From positions 1 to 64,000 of the forward strand of contig NZ_JAGHKP010000006.1 in assembly GCF_017742215.1 (NCBI RefSeq): a stretch of 64,000 nucleotides of DNA. Direction: 5' to 3'. Made by a program: the position numbers and the translations under genes. Of the stretch, positions 15,358-25,834 are shown piece after piece (the first letter of the stretch is position 1; each line of letters begins with the position of its first letter). Source of the stretch: Chitinophaga chungangae. GTDB taxonomy: Bacteria > Bacteroidota > Bacteroidia > Chitinophagales > Chitinophagaceae. The notes under the pieces were generated by a model, which worked only from the letters and a program-made list of their open reading frames with translations, was not told the origin of the DNA and did no database searches.

Positions 15358-17733
15358 TCAGGCGCTGCAGGTCACGCAACCTTCTTCCATGGTGCAAACC
15401 GCGCCCACGGGAACGCCGAGCTCTTCGGAGTTTTCCGCCGGGGCTATCACAGGCACCATGTTCTGGCCGCCTTGTTTTTCCACGGTGAACTGAACGGCTT
15501 GCGCCGCCGCTTGCGTGCGCAGGTAATACATGCCGGTCTTCAGGCCTTTTTTCCAGGCGTAGAAGTGCATAGACGTGAGTTTGGATGCTGAAGGCGTGTC
15601 TACGAACAGGTTCAGGCTCTGGCTCTGGCAGATGAACGCGCCGCGGTCTGCCGCCATATCGATGATCGTACGCTGTTTGATCTCCCAAACGGTTTTGTAC
15701 AATTCCTTGATATTGCCGGGGATCTCTTCGATCTGCTGCACGGAACCGTTGTGCGAGATGATCTTGTTCTTCATGTCGTTGTCCCACAGGCCGAGCTCCA
15801 CGAGGTCTTTCAGCAGGTGTTTGTTCACCACTACAAATTCACCGCTTAATACGCGGCGGGTGTAGATGTTGGATGTGTACGGTTCGAAACATTCGTTGTT
15901 GCCGAGGATCTGCGAGGTAGACGCGGTGGGCATCGGCGCCAGCAGCAGCGAGTTGCGGATGCCATGGGTTTTGATCTCGGCTTTCAGACCGGTCCAGTCC
16001 CAGCGGGCGGAAGGCGTTACGTTCCACATATCGTACTGCAGAATGCCTTTGCTGGCGGGTGAGCCTTCGTAGCTGTCGTATGCGCCGTCTTTTTTCGCCA
16101 GGTCTTTGGAGGCGGTAAGCGAAGCGAAATAGATGGTTTCGAAGATCTCTTTGTTCAGTTTCTGCGCCTGTTCGCTTTCGAAAGGATAACGGAGCAGGAA
16201 AAACGCGTCCGCGAGGCCCTGAACGCCGAGGCCGATGGGGCGGTGGCGCAGGTTGGAGCGGCGTGCTTCTTCGACCGGGTAGTAATTTTCGTCGATGATC
16301 TTGTTCAGGTTAAGGGTAGCCTGGTAAGTTACGTCGAAAAGTTTCTGGTGGTCGAACTGGCCGTCGATCACGAAGCGGGGCAGCGCGAGCGAAGCGAGGT
16401 TGCATACCGCTACCTCTTCGGGGGAAGTATATTCGATGATCTCGGTGCAGAGGTTGGAACTTTTGATGGTGCCGAGGTTCTGCTGGTTGGATTTGCGGTT
16501 GGCGGAATCTTTATACAGCAGGTACGGCGTACCGGTTTCGATCTGTGCGTCGAGGATGGCGAACCAAAGGTCCTGCGCTTTTACGGTTTTGCGCTGGCGG
16601 TTTTCGGATTCGTATTGTTCGTACAGTTTTTCGAATTCTTCACCCCAGCAATCGGCCAGGCCGGGCGCTTCGTGAGGGCAGAACAGGCTCCAGTCGCCGT
16701 TGCTTTCCACGCGTTTCATGAACAGGTCGGGCATCCAGAGGGCGTAGAAGAGGTCGCGGGCGCGCATTTCTTCTTTACCATGGTTCTTGCGCAGGTCCAG
16801 GAACTCGAACACGTCCGCGTGCCAGGGCTCGAGGTAAATGGCGAAAGCGCCTTTGCGTTTGCCGCCGCCCTGGTCTACATAACGCGCGGTGTCGTTGAAT
16901 ACGCGCAGCATCGGGATGATGCCGTTAGACGTACCGTTGGTGCCGCTGATGTAAGAACCGGTGGCGCGGATGTTGTGGATGCTGAGACCGATGCCGCCCG
17001 CGCTCTGCGAGATCTTGGCGGTCTGTTTCAGCGTGTCGTAGATGCCGTCGATGCTGTCGCCCTGCATGGTCAGCAAAAAGCAGCTGCTCATCTGTGGTTT
17101 GGGCGTACCGGCGTTGAAGAGGGTGGGCGTGGCGTGGGTGAACCAGCGCTCGCTCATGAGGTTGTATGTTTTGATCGCGGAATCGATATCGTCTTTGTGG
17201 ATGCCAACGGCCACGCGCATGAACATATGCTGCGGGCGCTCGGCGATCTTGCCGTCGATTTTCAGCAGGTACGAGCGTTCCAGCGTTTTAAAGCCGAAAT
17301 AATCGAATGCGAAGTCGCGGTCGTAAATAATGGTGGAATCGAGGATGTCCGCGTTCTGACGGATCACGTCCCAAACTTCGTCGCTCAGCAGGCCGGCGGG
17401 TTTGCCGGTTTTGGGATCGATGTATTCGTACAGTTTTTTCATCGTTTTGGAAAACGACTTCACGGTATTTTTATGCAGGTTGCTCACCGCGATGCGGGAA
17501 GCGAGCTGCGCATAGTCCGGGTGTTTGGTTGTCAGGGAAGCGGCGGTTTCCGCAGCCAGGTTGTCCAGCTCGGTAGTGGTAACGCCGTCGTACAAGCCCT
17601 GGATCACTTTCTTCGCTACGTCTATTGAATCTACATATTCCGGCGCCAATCCGTAACACAGTTTCTCTACCCTTGCCGTAATCTTGTCGAATTTGACAGA
17701 TTCCTTTCTTCCGTCTCTTTTTATAACGAACAT
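15358..17733 (-). CDS. nrdA: Ribonucleoside-diphosphate reductase, class Ia alpha (large) subunit
   Basis: It reduces ribonucleoside diphosphates to deoxyribonucleotides with a radical delivered from NrdB. The 791-residue protein starts with an ATP-cone allosteric domain (about residues 1-90). Active-site cysteines are Cys218 (SSCFLL) and Cys444 (AVCNLASL), with the thiyl-radical Cys429 in NLCTEI. The C-terminal CVTC (Cys786, Cys789) is the shuttle pair that passes electrons from thioredoxin. It lies 55 bp downstream of nrdB; both sit behind the cobalamin riboswitch at 18914-19070. The order nrdB-nrdA is the reverse of enterobacteria. Confidence 0.97.
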   Translation of the reverse strand: MFVIKRDGRKESVKFDKITARVEKLCYGLAPEYVDSIDVAKKVIQGLYDGVTTTELDNLAAETAASLTTKHPDYAQLASRIAVSNLHKNTVKSFSKTMKKLYEYIDPKTGKPAGLLSDEVWDVIRQNADILDSTIIYDRDFAFDYFGFKTLERSYLLKIDGKIAERPQHMFMRVAVGIHKDDIDSAIKTYNLMSERWFTHATPTLFNAGTPKPQMSSCFLLTMQGDSIDGIYDTLKQTAKISQSAGGIGLSIHNIRATGSYISGTNGTSNGIIPMLRVFNDTARYVDQGGGKRKGAFAIYLEPWHADVFEFLDLRKNHGKEEMRARDLFYALWMPDLFMKRVESNGDWSLFCPHEAPGLADCWGEEFEKLYEQYESENRQRKTVKAQDLWFAILDAQIETGTPYLLYKDSANRKSNQQNLGTIKSSNLCTEIIEYTSPEEVAVCNLASLALPRFVIDGQFDHQKLFDVTYQATLNLNKIIDENYYPVEEARRSNLRHRPIGLGVQGLADAFFLLRYPFESEQAQKLNKEIFETIYFASLTASKDLAKKDGAYDSYEGSPASKGILQYDMWNVTPSARWDWTGLKAEIKTHGIRNSLLLAPMPTASTSQILGNNECFEPYTSNIYTRRVLSGEFVVVNKHLLKDLVELGLWDNDMKNKIISHNGSVQQIEEIPGNIKELYKTVWEIKQRTIIDMAADRGAFICQSQSLNLFVDTPSASKLTSMHFYAWKKGLKTGMYYLRTQAAAQAVQFTVEKQGGQNMVPVIAPAENSEELGVPVGAVCTMEEGCVTCSA

Positions 17734-17788
17734 AGTGTGATGAATTTAACTGGGTGAATAAATATATGTTGAGTGAAATGTTTTCGTC

Positions 17789-18760
17789 TTAGAAGTCTTC
17801 GTCCAGGCTGAATGTCTGTGTTTCTTTATTGCCCATTACACCGGATTTCTGGTAGTCGCCCACGCGTTTTTCAAAGAAGTTGGTCTTGCCCTGCAGGGAG
17901 ATCATTTCCATGAAATCGAAGGGGTTGGCGCTGTTGAACATTTTGCTGCAGCCGAGGGCCTGCAGCCAGCGGTCCGCCACGAACTCGATGTATTGTTTCA
18001 TCAGGTCGGCATTCATGCCGATCAATGCGGCGGGCAATGCGTCGGTGATAAATTCTTTTTCGATGGACACGGCGTCGCCGATGATCTCATGCACTTCTTT
18101 TTCGCTCAGTTTGCCGTTGAGCATGCTGTACAGCAGGCAGGCGAACTCGCAATGCAGGCCTTCGTCGCGGCTGATCAGCTCGTTGGAGAAGGTGAGGCCT
18201 GGCATGAGGCCGCGTTTCTTCAGCCAGAAAATGGAGCAGAAGCTGCCGCTGAAGAAAATGCCTTCCACCGCCGCGAACGCTACGAGGCGCTGCGCGAAAG
18301 TGCCGCCTTCGATCCAGCGGAGGGCCCATTCGGCTTTCTTTTTCACCGCCGGCACGGTATCGATGGCGTGGAAAAGACGGTCTTTCTCCACCGGGTCTTT
18401 CACATACGTATCGATCAGCAGGGCATATGTTTCAGAGTGAATATTCTCCATCATGATCTGGAAGCCGTAAAAACAACGCGCTTCGGGGATCTGTACTTCG
18501 CTCATGAAGTTCACCGCCAGGTTCTCGTTCACAATACCGTCGGAAGCCGCGAAAAATGCCAGCACATGGGAAATGAAGTGGCGTTCGCCGTCGTTCAGCT
18601 TGGCCCAGTCCGCGAGGTCGCCGCTCAGGTCGATCTCTTCGGCCGTCCAGAAGCTGGCTTCATGGCGTTTGTATTGTTCCCAGATGGCAGGATAATTGAT
18701 CGGCAGCAGCACGAACCGGTCCTTGTTGTCTTTCAATAAGATTTCATTCTCGTTACTCAT
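17789..18760 (-). CDS. nrdB: Ribonucleoside-diphosphate reductase, class Ia beta (radical) subunit
   Basis: It houses the diiron centre and tyrosyl radical needed by NrdA. The 323-residue protein has iron ligands in TAEEIDLS (Asp44), the [12 protein letters not shown] helix and ENIHSETY (Glu105, His108); the likely radical residue is Tyr112. These segments resemble the eukaryotic-type R2 more than the Escherichia coli one, as is common in Bacteroidota. It is the first gene after the cobalamin riboswitch, so B12 should repress this B12-independent enzyme. nrdA follows 55 bp downstream. Confidence 0.96.
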   Translation of the reverse strand: MSNENEILLKDNKDRFVLLPINYPAIWEQYKRHEASFWTAEEIDLSGDLADWAKLNDGERHFISHVLAFFAASDGIVNENLAVNFMSEVQIPEARCFYGFQIMMENIHSETYALLIDTYVKDPVEKDRLFHAIDTVPAVKKKAEWALRWIEGGTFAQRLVAFAAVEGIFFSGSFCSIFWLKKRGLMPGLTFSNELISRDEGLHCEFACLLYSMLNGKLSEKEVHEIIGDAVSIEKEFITDALPAALIGMNADLMKQYIEFVADRWLQALGCSKMFNSANPFDFMEMISLQGKTNFFEKRVGDYQKSGVMGNKETQTFSLDEDF

Positions 18761-18913
18761 AAGAATTTTTTATACGGTTAACTACCCTATAGTTAAGTGG
18801 TTGTGTTTTTTTCCGGTACGTAAGGGAGACGGCGGAGCATTATCCGGGAGAGGAATTGTTACATCCTGGGGTCGGGCTCGCCATAACCTTATTTCGCGAA
18901 GGTTTTGACAAAT

Positions 18914-19070
18914 ACGTTGAACTGGCAGGTCTCCTGGCTTTCCCTTGCCGGGTGGGCCTTCCCATCCCGATGTTGGTCGGAACAGTGGCATATGCAGCAT
19001 CCGGCATATAGGGGATCACAGTAGCGCGTCTGCTCGTGAGTTCCACACGATTCCCTATTAATTCACACGT
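18914..19070 (-). ncRNA. Cobalamin (AdoCbl) riboswitch
   Basis: On the minus strand, the B12 box AGCCAGGAGACCTGCC (18924-18939) lies near the 3' end. Upstream are the conserved blocks GGGAATCGTGTGGAACTCAC and GCAGACGCGCTACTGTGA. The ends 19061-19070 and 18914-18922 can pair as P1 with one bulge. The aptamer leads into nrdB. Between aptamer and start codon (18761-18913) a 7-bp hairpin at 18778-18796 lies about 18 nt before the ATG and may form part of the expression platform; no clear terminator is seen, so control may be translational. Confidence 0.92.
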
Positions 19071-19114
19071 TTTAGAAACGATTGAAGCCAGTACAACGAC
19101 GTCAAGAACTGTTG

Positions 19115-19144
19115 CAAATATATTGATCAAACTATCCCATCAAA
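19115..19144 (-). promoter_or_regulatory. Promoter of the riboswitch-nrdBA transcript
   Basis: On the minus strand TTTG (19141-19144) is followed after 18 nt by TATATTTG (19115-19122), an exact TAnnTTTG -7 box. It would start transcription about 40 nt before riboswitch helix P1. The 19145-19360 region beyond it holds no convincing gene. Confidence 0.65.
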
Positions 19145-19356
19145 GTGATTAGTTTCCCCCATATGTGGATAAAGAATGTGAACATTTCCGGAGTGCAGAA
19201 GGGGCGTACAATTCACGCTATTCACACCTAAACGCAGGTATTTGGTATGATAAAAATGCAGAATGTGTTTAAAGTCTGGCACGTATTAACACAGGCAAAA
19301 TGTGTGGCGAAAATTGCCCTGAATAACAAGGTTTTGGAACTTCCTTTTCCAATACG

Positions 19357-19389
19357 AAAAAACGCCGGAAATATTTATTTCCCGGCGTT
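19357..19389 (-). terminator. Terminator after the helical-repeat gene
   Basis: Stem aacgccgg with ccggcgtt (19361-19389 including the AT-rich upper part) is followed on the minus strand by a T-run. It lies about 50 bp past the stop at 19442. Confidence 0.8.
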
Positions 19390-19441
19390 CTGCGACTTTC
19401 TTATGTTATGTCTGCGTTGCTTTTTTGTTAATGCGCATTAA

Positions 19442-20995
19442 CTAAATCCGCGGCACTTTGTTGATGAATTTTTTCCTGATCACATCCTGCACCGGGATGC
19501 CGTCGATCTTGCTTTCCAGCCAGCTCACAATGTCGAGATACAAATAACTCCTGCGCTCGTAAGGGTTTTTCGCGATCACTTCCAGCCGCTCTTTCAGGTC
19601 TTTGAACGCCGTACGCAGCGCTTTGGGATTGGCGTACATGTTTTTTCGGAGGAATTTCAATATCTCTTCCATCACCTGGCTAAGGTCTTTATTTTTGGCG
19701 ATGAAGTGATAAACCGATTTGATGAGATATTCCACCAGGCTGTAATTCTCCAGCTCGTAATGCGCGATCAGATGCAGGATGCGCGCGAAACACTGGATGT
19801 CTGCCCGCAGGTTGCCGATGCGAAGATGAATGATCTTGTTGAGATAAACGATCGCGTTGTTGTTGTCTCCGCTGCCGAAATACAGGCAGGCGATCTTGTA
19901 ATAGAATACCAGTACGCGGTGCTGGTCTACGGTCAGCTGGTGCTCCGATATCTTGCATTCCACCTCGCCCACCAATTTCAGCCCCTCGGAAAAACTGCCG
20001 TCCAGGAAGTGCCGGTTGATCTTGCCAGTGTACAGGTACACAAAGGCGGACGTGCGCGTGTTTTCGTTCATGCTTTCCTCTTTTTCAATGATGAACTGCT
20101 CCATCACCGCCAGCACTTCGCTGAACTTCTCGTGGTTCATCGTATGGAAGTGCGCCGTAAGCAGATTGTGCATCGCTTTGATGTAGAGGTCTACGTCCGT
20201 ATCGCGGAGACTGGGGTATTCGGTGAACAGGTCTACCCACTTCTGGGTATACCGGTAATACATCACGAAATCCTGTAAAATGTAATAATACCAGCAATAA
20301 GCCTGGTATAAATAAATACGCTCGTAAAAGCTCAGGCTGCCCTGCTGCACCGCCGGAAGATTGGCCTCGAAAAAGCTTTTCAGCATGATGGAATCCTTTT
20401 CGTCGCGCGCATGGCCCAGCTTGAGGTACATGCCATACATGCGTAAAGACAGGGTGCTCAGTTTGCTCACGTTGTTCAGCTGCTCGTTGATGATGCGGCT
20501 TTCGTCGCTCAGCTCTTCGGCCCGGTTGTCCAGGCTGCGGGTAATGTGCCGGCCTTCGATCAGTTTTTCGAATTCCACGGTCTCGAAATACAGCATCACT
20601 TCCTCCTGCTCCCGCGCGCTCACTTTCGCTTTCGCCAGGATCTTCAGGCTTTGGTTGTACAGGCCTTTATTGTACAGCACACGGGCATAGTCCAGCTGTT
20701 CGCGCAGGTCGATCAGCGGGTCCTTGGTTTTATATAACAGCCGTAAGGTGGTCAGCAAATGTTTGTACAGGTGGGCCTTTACATTGCTTAACTGTTGTTT
20801 TTTGATGTCGGGCACGCGCTTCAGCACCTGCTCCTCGTCGTATTCCTTCATTTTGTCGAGCGCGTTGAACAACTGGATGAAAAGCACGTCTTCCTTTGTA
20901 TTGTCGCGGTTAAATGCCAGCTGGAAGTTCCTTTTTTCGGCTTTTGTGAGCGTTTTTATTAATATGAATAAAGCATCGTTCTGCGTGTTGGACAT
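19442..20995 (-). CDS. Large alpha-helical (TPR-like) conserved hypothetical protein
   Basis: The 517-residue cytosolic protein has no signal peptide. Almost all of it is predicted helical by eye, with repeating helix pairs of the tetratricopeptide style (for example YARVLYNKGLYNQSLKILAK, then FEKLIEGRH and YYKIACLYFGSGDNNNAIVY). Such solenoids usually act as protein-binding scaffolds. The N-terminus (LIKTLTKAEKRNFQLAF) is a recognisable feature of a Bacteroidota-wide family without known function. It is divergent from leuCDBA across 159 bp and may share a regulatory spacer with it, but a direct link is not shown. Confidence 0.65.
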   Translation of the reverse strand: MSNTQNDALFILIKTLTKAEKRNFQLAFNRDNTKEDVLFIQLFNALDKMKEYDEEQVLKRVPDIKKQQLSNVKAHLYKHLLTTLRLLYKTKDPLIDLREQLDYARVLYNKGLYNQSLKILAKAKVSAREQEEVMLYFETVEFEKLIEGRHITRSLDNRAEELSDESRIINEQLNNVSKLSTLSLRMYGMYLKLGHARDEKDSIMLKSFFEANLPAVQQGSLSFYERIYLYQAYCWYYYILQDFVMYYRYTQKWVDLFTEYPSLRDTDVDLYIKAMHNLLTAHFHTMNHEKFSEVLAVMEQFIIEKEESMNENTRTSAFVYLYTGKINRHFLDGSFSEGLKLVGEVECKISEHQLTVDQHRVLVFYYKIACLYFGSGDNNNAIVYLNKIIHLRIGNLRADIQCFARILHLIAHYELENYSLVEYLIKSVYHFIAKNKDLSQVMEEILKFLRKNMYANPKALRTAFKDLKERLEVIAKNPYERRSYLYLDIVSWLESKIDGIPVQDVIRKKFINKVPRI

Positions 20996-21106
20996 CGTTG
21001 TTACGGAATTGTAAATTATTGATCCTTAATAGGTTAATGGTCTTACAGCGCCTTTGCGAATCGTAATAATGACAAATTTAACGATCTGTGGTTTAATTGT
21101 GTCAAT

Positions 21107-21114
21107 TAGATTTG
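21107..21114 (+). promoter_or_regulatory. Possible -7 box of the leu operon promoter
   Basis: TAGATTTG is an exact TAnnTTTG match 40 bp before the leuC start. The -33 element is not clear. No leucine-rich leader peptide or T-box was found in the 159-bp spacer. Confidence 0.4.
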
Positions 21115-21154
21115 AAGGTATAAACAGGTAGGAAAGCAAATTTAAGGAGAAATT

Positions 21155-22552
21155 ATGGGGAAAACATTATTTGATAAAATCTGGGACAGCCATATCGTAG
21201 CCGCCAAACCGGGTTTCCCGGACGCGGTGTATATCAACACCCATTTTATTCATGAAGTGACCAGCCCGCAGGCTTTTGACGGGCTCCGCAAACGGAACAT
21301 TCCTGTGTTCAGGCCCGGGAAAACCCGCGCCACGCCAGACCATAACGTGCCCACCATCGACCAGCACCTTCCCATTAAAGAAGCCCTGAGCCGCAAACAG
21401 GTGGAAATGCTCACCAAAAACACCACCGAGTTCGGCGTCGAAATGTATGGCCTCGGCCATCCTTACCAGGGCATCGTGCATGTGATCGGGCCGGAGCTGG
21501 GCATTACCCTGCCGGGCATGACCATCGTGTGCGGCGACAGTCACACTTCCACCCACGGCGCTTTCGGGGCAGTGGCATTCGGCATTGGCACCTCTGAAGT
21601 GGAGCAGGTGCTGGCTACCCAGTGCATCCTGCAATACAAGCCCAAAAGGATGAAGATCGAGGTGAAGGGGCAATTAAAGAAAGGAGTGGTGTCTAAAGAC
21701 ATCATTTTATATATCATTTCGCAGATCTCCGCTTCCGGCGCCACCGGTTATTTCGTGGAATATGCAGGGGAGGCCATCCGCAACCTGAGCATGGAAGCGC
21801 GTATGACCGTTTGCAACATGAGCATCGAAATGGGGGCCAGGGGCGGGCTGATCGCGCCGGACCAGGTCACCTTCGACTATATCAAAGGCCGCGAGTTCGC
21901 CCCCAAAGGCGAAGACTGGGACAAAGCCCTGGCTTACTGGCAAACGCTGCATACCGATGCGGACGCACAGTTCGACAAGGTATTGGAGTTCGACGCGGCG
22001 GACATCGAGCCGCAGATCACCTACGGCACCAATCCCGGCATGGGCATGGGCGTAACGTGCAGCATCCCCGAACTGGCAGACATCGAGGCCACCGAGCGGC
22101 CGTCTTTCTCCAAATCCCTCCAGTACATGGACCTTCAGCCGGGCAGCCGCCTGCTGGGCAAAAAGGTGGATTACGTGTTCATCGGCAGCTGCACCAATTC
22201 CCGCATCGAAGACCTGCGGATGGTGGCCGAGTTCGTAAAAGGGAAAAAGAAAGCGGACGACGTGACGGTTTGGATCGTGCCGGGTTCGAAACAGGTAGAG
22301 GCGCAGGCCATTGCCGAAGGGATCGACAAAGTGTTTGAAGCGGCGGGTTTCCAGCTGCGCCAGCCGGGCTGTTCGGCCTGCCTGGGCATGAACGAGGACA
22401 AGATCCCCGCGGGCAAATATTGCATCGCCACCAGCAACCGTAACTTCGAAGGCAGGCAGGGCCCCAACGCCCGCACCTTCCTGGCCAGCCCGCTCACCGC
22501 GGCCGCCGCGGCCATCACCGGTAATGTGACCGACGTTAGAGAACTGATATAA
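21155..22552 (+). CDS. leuC: 3-isopropylmalate dehydratase large subunit
   Basis: With LeuD it isomerises 2-isopropylmalate to 3-isopropylmalate, the second step of leucine synthesis. The 465-residue aconitase-family protein carries the 4Fe-4S ligands in [11 protein letters not shown] and in the [10 protein letters not shown] block, plus the [15 protein letters not shown] segment of the active site. Length and motif order are normal. It is first of four closely spaced genes leuC-leuD-leuB-leuA (gaps 9, 9 and 18 bp), one operon that covers every leucine-specific step except the final transamination. Confidence 0.97.
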   Translation: MGKTLFDKIWDSHIVAAKPGFPDAVYINTHFIHEVTSPQAFDGLRKRNIPVFRPGKTRATPDHNVPTIDQHLPIKEALSRKQVEMLTKNTTEFGVEMYGLGHPYQGIVHVIGPELGITLPGMTIVCGDSHTSTHGAFGAVAFGIGTSEVEQVLATQCILQYKPKRMKIEVKGQLKKGVVSKDIILYIISQISASGATGYFVEYAGEAIRNLSMEARMTVCNMSIEMGARGGLIAPDQVTFDYIKGREFAPKGEDWDKALAYWQTLHTDADAQFDKVLEFDAADIEPQITYGTNPGMGMGVTCSIPELADIEATERPSFSKSLQYMDLQPGSRLLGKKVDYVFIGSCTNSRIEDLRMVAEFVKGKKKADDVTVWIVPGSKQVEAQAIAEGIDKVFEAAGFQLRQPGCSACLGMNEDKIPAGKYCIATSNRNFEGRQGPNARTFLASPLTAAAAAITGNVTDVRELI

Positions 22553-22561
22553 TTAAAGAAA

Positions 22562-23161
22562 ATGGAAAAAAAATTTGCGAACCTGTCGTCTACAGTAGTA
22601 CCGCTGCCGATAGAGAACATAGACACAGACCAGATCATCCCCGCACGTTTCCTGAAAGCCACCACGCGCGAAGGTTTCGGTGAGAACCTGTTCCGCGACT
22701 GGCGTTATGACGAGCAGAACGCTCCCCGGAAAGACTTTGTGCTGAACAACCCGCTTTACAAAGGCCGCATCCTGGTGGCCGGTAAAAACTTCGGCTGCGG
22801 CTCTTCCCGCGAGCACGCCGCCTGGTCGCTGGCCGATTACGGATTCAAGGTTGTAGTGAGCAGCTTTTTTGCGGACATCTTCAAAAACAACGCGCTCAAC
22901 AACTTTATCCTGCCCGTGCAGGTAAGCGAGGCATTCCTGCAGCAGATCTTCCGCGCCGTGGAAAAAGATCCCGCCGCGCAGCTGGAAGTGAACCTGGAAG
23001 AGCAGTTCATCCGCATCGGCGCCACCGGCGAACAGGAAAAATTCGACATCAACCCGTATAAAAAAACATGCCTGCTGAACGGGTACGACGACATCGACTA
23101 CCTGCTCAGCCTCAGCAAGGAGATCAACACATACGAAACGTCAAGACCTTTTAATTTCTAA
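22562..23161 (+). CDS. leuD: 3-isopropylmalate dehydratase small subunit
   Basis: The 199-residue swivel-domain partner of LeuC has [13 protein letters not shown] at residues 19-31, [17 protein letters not shown] in the middle and the [13 protein letters not shown] block, all typical of LeuD. It completes the active site of the dehydratase. It follows leuC by 9 bp and precedes leuB by 9 bp. Confidence 0.96.
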   Translation: MEKKFANLSSTVVPLPIENIDTDQIIPARFLKATTREGFGENLFRDWRYDEQNAPRKDFVLNNPLYKGRILVAGKNFGCGSSREHAAWSLADYGFKVVVSSFFADIFKNNALNNFILPVQVSEAFLQQIFRAVEKDPAAQLEVNLEEQFIRIGATGEQEKFDINPYKKTCLLNGYDDIDYLLSLSKEINTYETSRPFNF

Positions 23162-23170
23162 TACATTCTA

Positions 23171-24250
23171 ATGGGAGTTAGCAAAAAAATACTGGTTATA
23201 CCCGGAGACGGGATCGGGCAGGAAGTAACAGCCTGGGGGAAAAAAGTACTGGAGACGATCGCTGCCAATTACAAACACACGTTTACTTTCGACGAAGGCA
23301 TCATGGGCCATGTAGCCATCGAAGCCACCGGCGACCCGCTGCCGGACGGCACGCTGGAAAAAGCGCGTCAAAGCGACGCCATTCTTTTCGGCGCGATCGG
23401 TCATGCCAAATACGACAACGACCCGACGCTGAAAGTGCGCCCCGAACAGGGCCTGCTCAAGATCCGCAAAGAACTGGGCCTGTACGCCAACCTGCGCCCC
23501 ATCAAACTGTTCGACGACCTGCTGCAGGCATCCAGCATCAAACCGGAAATTCTCCAGGGCGCCGATATCCTCTTTTTCCGCGAGCTTACCGGCGACGTGT
23601 ATTTCGGGGAAAAGAAACGGAGCGAAGACCGCACCACCGCTTCCGACCTAATGATCTATCACCAATACGAAGTGGAGCGCATCGCGCGCAAAGCTTACGA
23701 AGCGGCGCGCACGAGAAAGAAAAAACTCTGCTCCGTAGATAAAGCCAACGTGCTGGAAGCATCGCGCCTGTGGCGCGAAACCGTGCAGGCCGTAGCGAAA
23801 GAATATCCCGACGTGGAAACCGAACATATGTTCATCGACAATGCGGCGATGCAGCTGATCAAAGATCCGAAACGTTTCGACGTAGTAGTGACCGGCAACC
23901 TGTTTGGCGACATCCTGACCGATGAAGCCAGCCAGATCGCGGGCTCCATGGGCATGCTGGCATCCGCTTCCGTGGGGGATTCAGTAGGTTTCTACGAGCC
24001 CATCCACGGCTCCGCGCACGACATCGCCGGCAAAGGCATCGCCAACCCGCTGGCATCTATCCTGAGCGCCGCGCTGCTGCTGGACATTTCCTTCGGCCTG
24101 AAAGAAGAATCGCAGCGCGTGATCCGCGCGGTAGACGCCACGTTGAAGCAGGGATACCGTACCATGGACATTGCGAACAAACATACACCCAACGAATTTG
24201 TGCTCGGCACCGATGCCATGGGCGCACAAGTGCTGAAAAACCTTAACTAA
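23171..24250 (+). CDS. leuB: 3-isopropylmalate dehydrogenase
   Basis: It oxidises and decarboxylates 3-isopropylmalate to 2-oxoisocaproate with NAD+. The 359-residue protein shows VIPGDGIGQEV at the N-terminus, the substrate-binding FRELTGDVYFGEK, the catalytic DKANVLEASRLWR, the metal-binding NLFGDILTDEASQIAGS, and the cofactor segment EPIHGSAHDIAGKGIANP. These distinguish it from isocitrate dehydrogenase. It is the third gene of the leu operon. Confidence 0.97.
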   Translation: MGVSKKILVIPGDGIGQEVTAWGKKVLETIAANYKHTFTFDEGIMGHVAIEATGDPLPDGTLEKARQSDAILFGAIGHAKYDNDPTLKVRPEQGLLKIRKELGLYANLRPIKLFDDLLQASSIKPEILQGADILFFRELTGDVYFGEKKRSEDRTTASDLMIYHQYEVERIARKAYEAARTRKKKLCSVDKANVLEASRLWRETVQAVAKEYPDVETEHMFIDNAAMQLIKDPKRFDVVVTGNLFGDILTDEASQIAGSMGMLASASVGDSVGFYEPIHGSAHDIAGKGIANPLASILSAALLLDISFGLKEESQRVIRAVDATLKQGYRTMDIANKHTPNEFVLGTDAMGAQVLKNLN

Positions 24251-24268
24251 CCTACAATTCTGATCATC

Positions 24269-25774
24269 ATGGATAACAATCGTGTTTACGTTTTTGATAC
24301 CACCCTCCGCGACGGGGAACAAGTGCCCGGCTGCCAGTTGACCACCGTCGAAAAGATCATCGTTGCCAAAGAGCTGGAAGCCCTCGGCGTGGATGTGATC
24401 GAAGCGGGTTTCCCGATCTCCAGCCCAGGCGATTTCCAAAGCGTGGTGGAGATTTCCAAAGCCGTATCCGAGCCCGTGATCTGCGCCCTTACCCGCGCGA
24501 ATACGGCAGACATCGACGCAGCGGCCTCCGCGCTGAAATACGCCAAGCGCAAGCGCATCCACACCGGCATCGGTTCGTCGGACATGCACATCAAATACAA
24601 ATTTAACTCCACCCGCGAAGCCATCCTGGAACGCGCCGTGGAAGCCGTAAAATATGCCCGCAAGTTCGTGGACGATATCGAGTTTTACGCCGAAGACGCC
24701 GGTCGTGCAGACGACGCCTACCTGGCCCAGATGGTGGAAGCCGTGATTGCCGCGGGCGCCACGGTGGTGAACATTCCCGACACCAACGGCTATTGCCTGC
24801 CCGAACAATACGGCGCGAAGATCAAATATTTGATGGACCATGTGTCCAACATCGATAAAGCCATTATTTCCGTGCATTGCCACAACGACCTTGGCCTGGC
24901 TACCGCCAACACCATCGCCGGCGTAATGAACGGGGCCCGCCAGGTGGAATGCACCATCAACGGCATCGGCGAAAGGGCGGGCAACACGTCCCTCGAAGAA
25001 GTGGCCATGATCCTCAAAACGCATCATGCGCTGGGTTATACTACGGGCATCAACAGCAAAAAGATCTACGAGATCAGCAACCTGGTATCCAACATGATGC
25101 GTATGCCCGTGCAGCCGAACAAGGCGATCGTGGGCCGCAACGCATTCGCGCACAGCTCCGGCATTCACCAGGACGGTGTGCTGAAACACCGCGAGAACTA
25201 CGAAATCCTCAATCCGGAAGATATCGGCCTGCAGTCCAATTCCATCATCCTCACCGCCCGCAGCGGCCGTCACGCCCTGAAACATCACCTGGAGCGCCTC
25301 GGTTACAAGATCGACAAGATCAATCTCGACGAAGTGTACGCCCGTTTCCTCGAAATGGCCGACACCAAAAAAGAGATCGCCGATCACGACCTGCTGGTGC
25401 TGATGGGCGACGGAGACGCCAATCATTACGACGATAAAGGCATTAAAGTAACGCTGCTGCAGGTGGTTTGCGGCGATCCGCTGCGCCCGATGGCCACAGT
25501 GAAACTGCGCATCAACGGCGAGGAAAAAGAAGCCAGCGCGGCGGGCAACGGCCCGGTGAACGCCACCATCAACGCTATTCACGCCATCATCCAGGACGAT
25601 ATTACGCTGGACGAATTCAGCATCCAGGCGATGCGCGGCGGCAGCGAAGACGTGAGCAAAGTGAACATGCGCGTACAGCACAGCGGCAAATCGTATTACG
25701 GTTTCGGTTATTCCACCGACATCGTGAATGCCAGCGTGCATGCATACGTGGATGCGCTGAACAAGATCTACTAA
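24269..25774 (+). CDS. leuA: 2-isopropylmalate synthase
   Basis: It condenses 2-oxoisovalerate with acetyl-CoA, the committed step of leucine synthesis. The 501-residue protein has the [12 protein letters not shown] motif (residues 10-21) with metal- and substrate-binding residues. [13 protein letters not shown] supplies the two metal His, and [14 protein letters not shown] follows. The C-terminal third contains the LeuA dimerisation/regulatory domain, so leucine feedback inhibition is likely. It is last in the operon and followed by the terminator at 25799. Confidence 0.96.
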   Translation: MDNNRVYVFDTTLRDGEQVPGCQLTTVEKIIVAKELEALGVDVIEAGFPISSPGDFQSVVEISKAVSEPVICALTRANTADIDAAASALKYAKRKRIHTGIGSSDMHIKYKFNSTREAILERAVEAVKYARKFVDDIEFYAEDAGRADDAYLAQMVEAVIAAGATVVNIPDTNGYCLPEQYGAKIKYLMDHVSNIDKAIISVHCHNDLGLATANTIAGVMNGARQVECTINGIGERAGNTSLEEVAMILKTHHALGYTTGINSKKIYEISNLVSNMMRMPVQPNKAIVGRNAFAHSSGIHQDGVLKHRENYEILNPEDIGLQSNSIILTARSGRHALKHHLERLGYKIDKINLDEVYARFLEMADTKKEIADHDLLVLMGDGDANHYDDKGIKVTLLQVVCGDPLRPMATVKLRINGEEKEASAAGNGPVNATINAIHAIIQDDITLDEFSIQAMRGGSEDVSKVNMRVQHSGKSYYGFGYSTDIVNASVHAYVDALNKIY

Positions 25775-25798
25775 ATGAGAAGCGTTTTTTGTCTGTAT

Positions 25799-25834
25799 AG
25801 GCCGTTCCGGGGAGTTGGAGCGGCCTTTTTTTTA
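25799..25834 (+). terminator. Terminator after leuA
   Basis: A 10-bp stem with one G-U pair (aggccgttcc with ggagcggcct) is followed by eight T. Its tail touches the stop codon of the convergent HEFAH protein gene. Confidence 0.85.

Noticed and set aside
16243-17628. A 461-codon open frame on the plus strand opposite nrdA
   Set aside because: nrdA is unmistakable on the other strand; this frame has no family features.
19247-19441. A 64-codon frame in the spacer between the cobalamin riboswitch promoter and the helical-repeat gene
   Set aside because: It has no family match, runs through a terminator hairpin, and its residues look random.
23981-25741. A 586-codon open frame on the minus strand across leuB/leuA
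   Set aside because: It lies antisense to two clear leucine genes and shows no motif; it is a shadow of codon bias.
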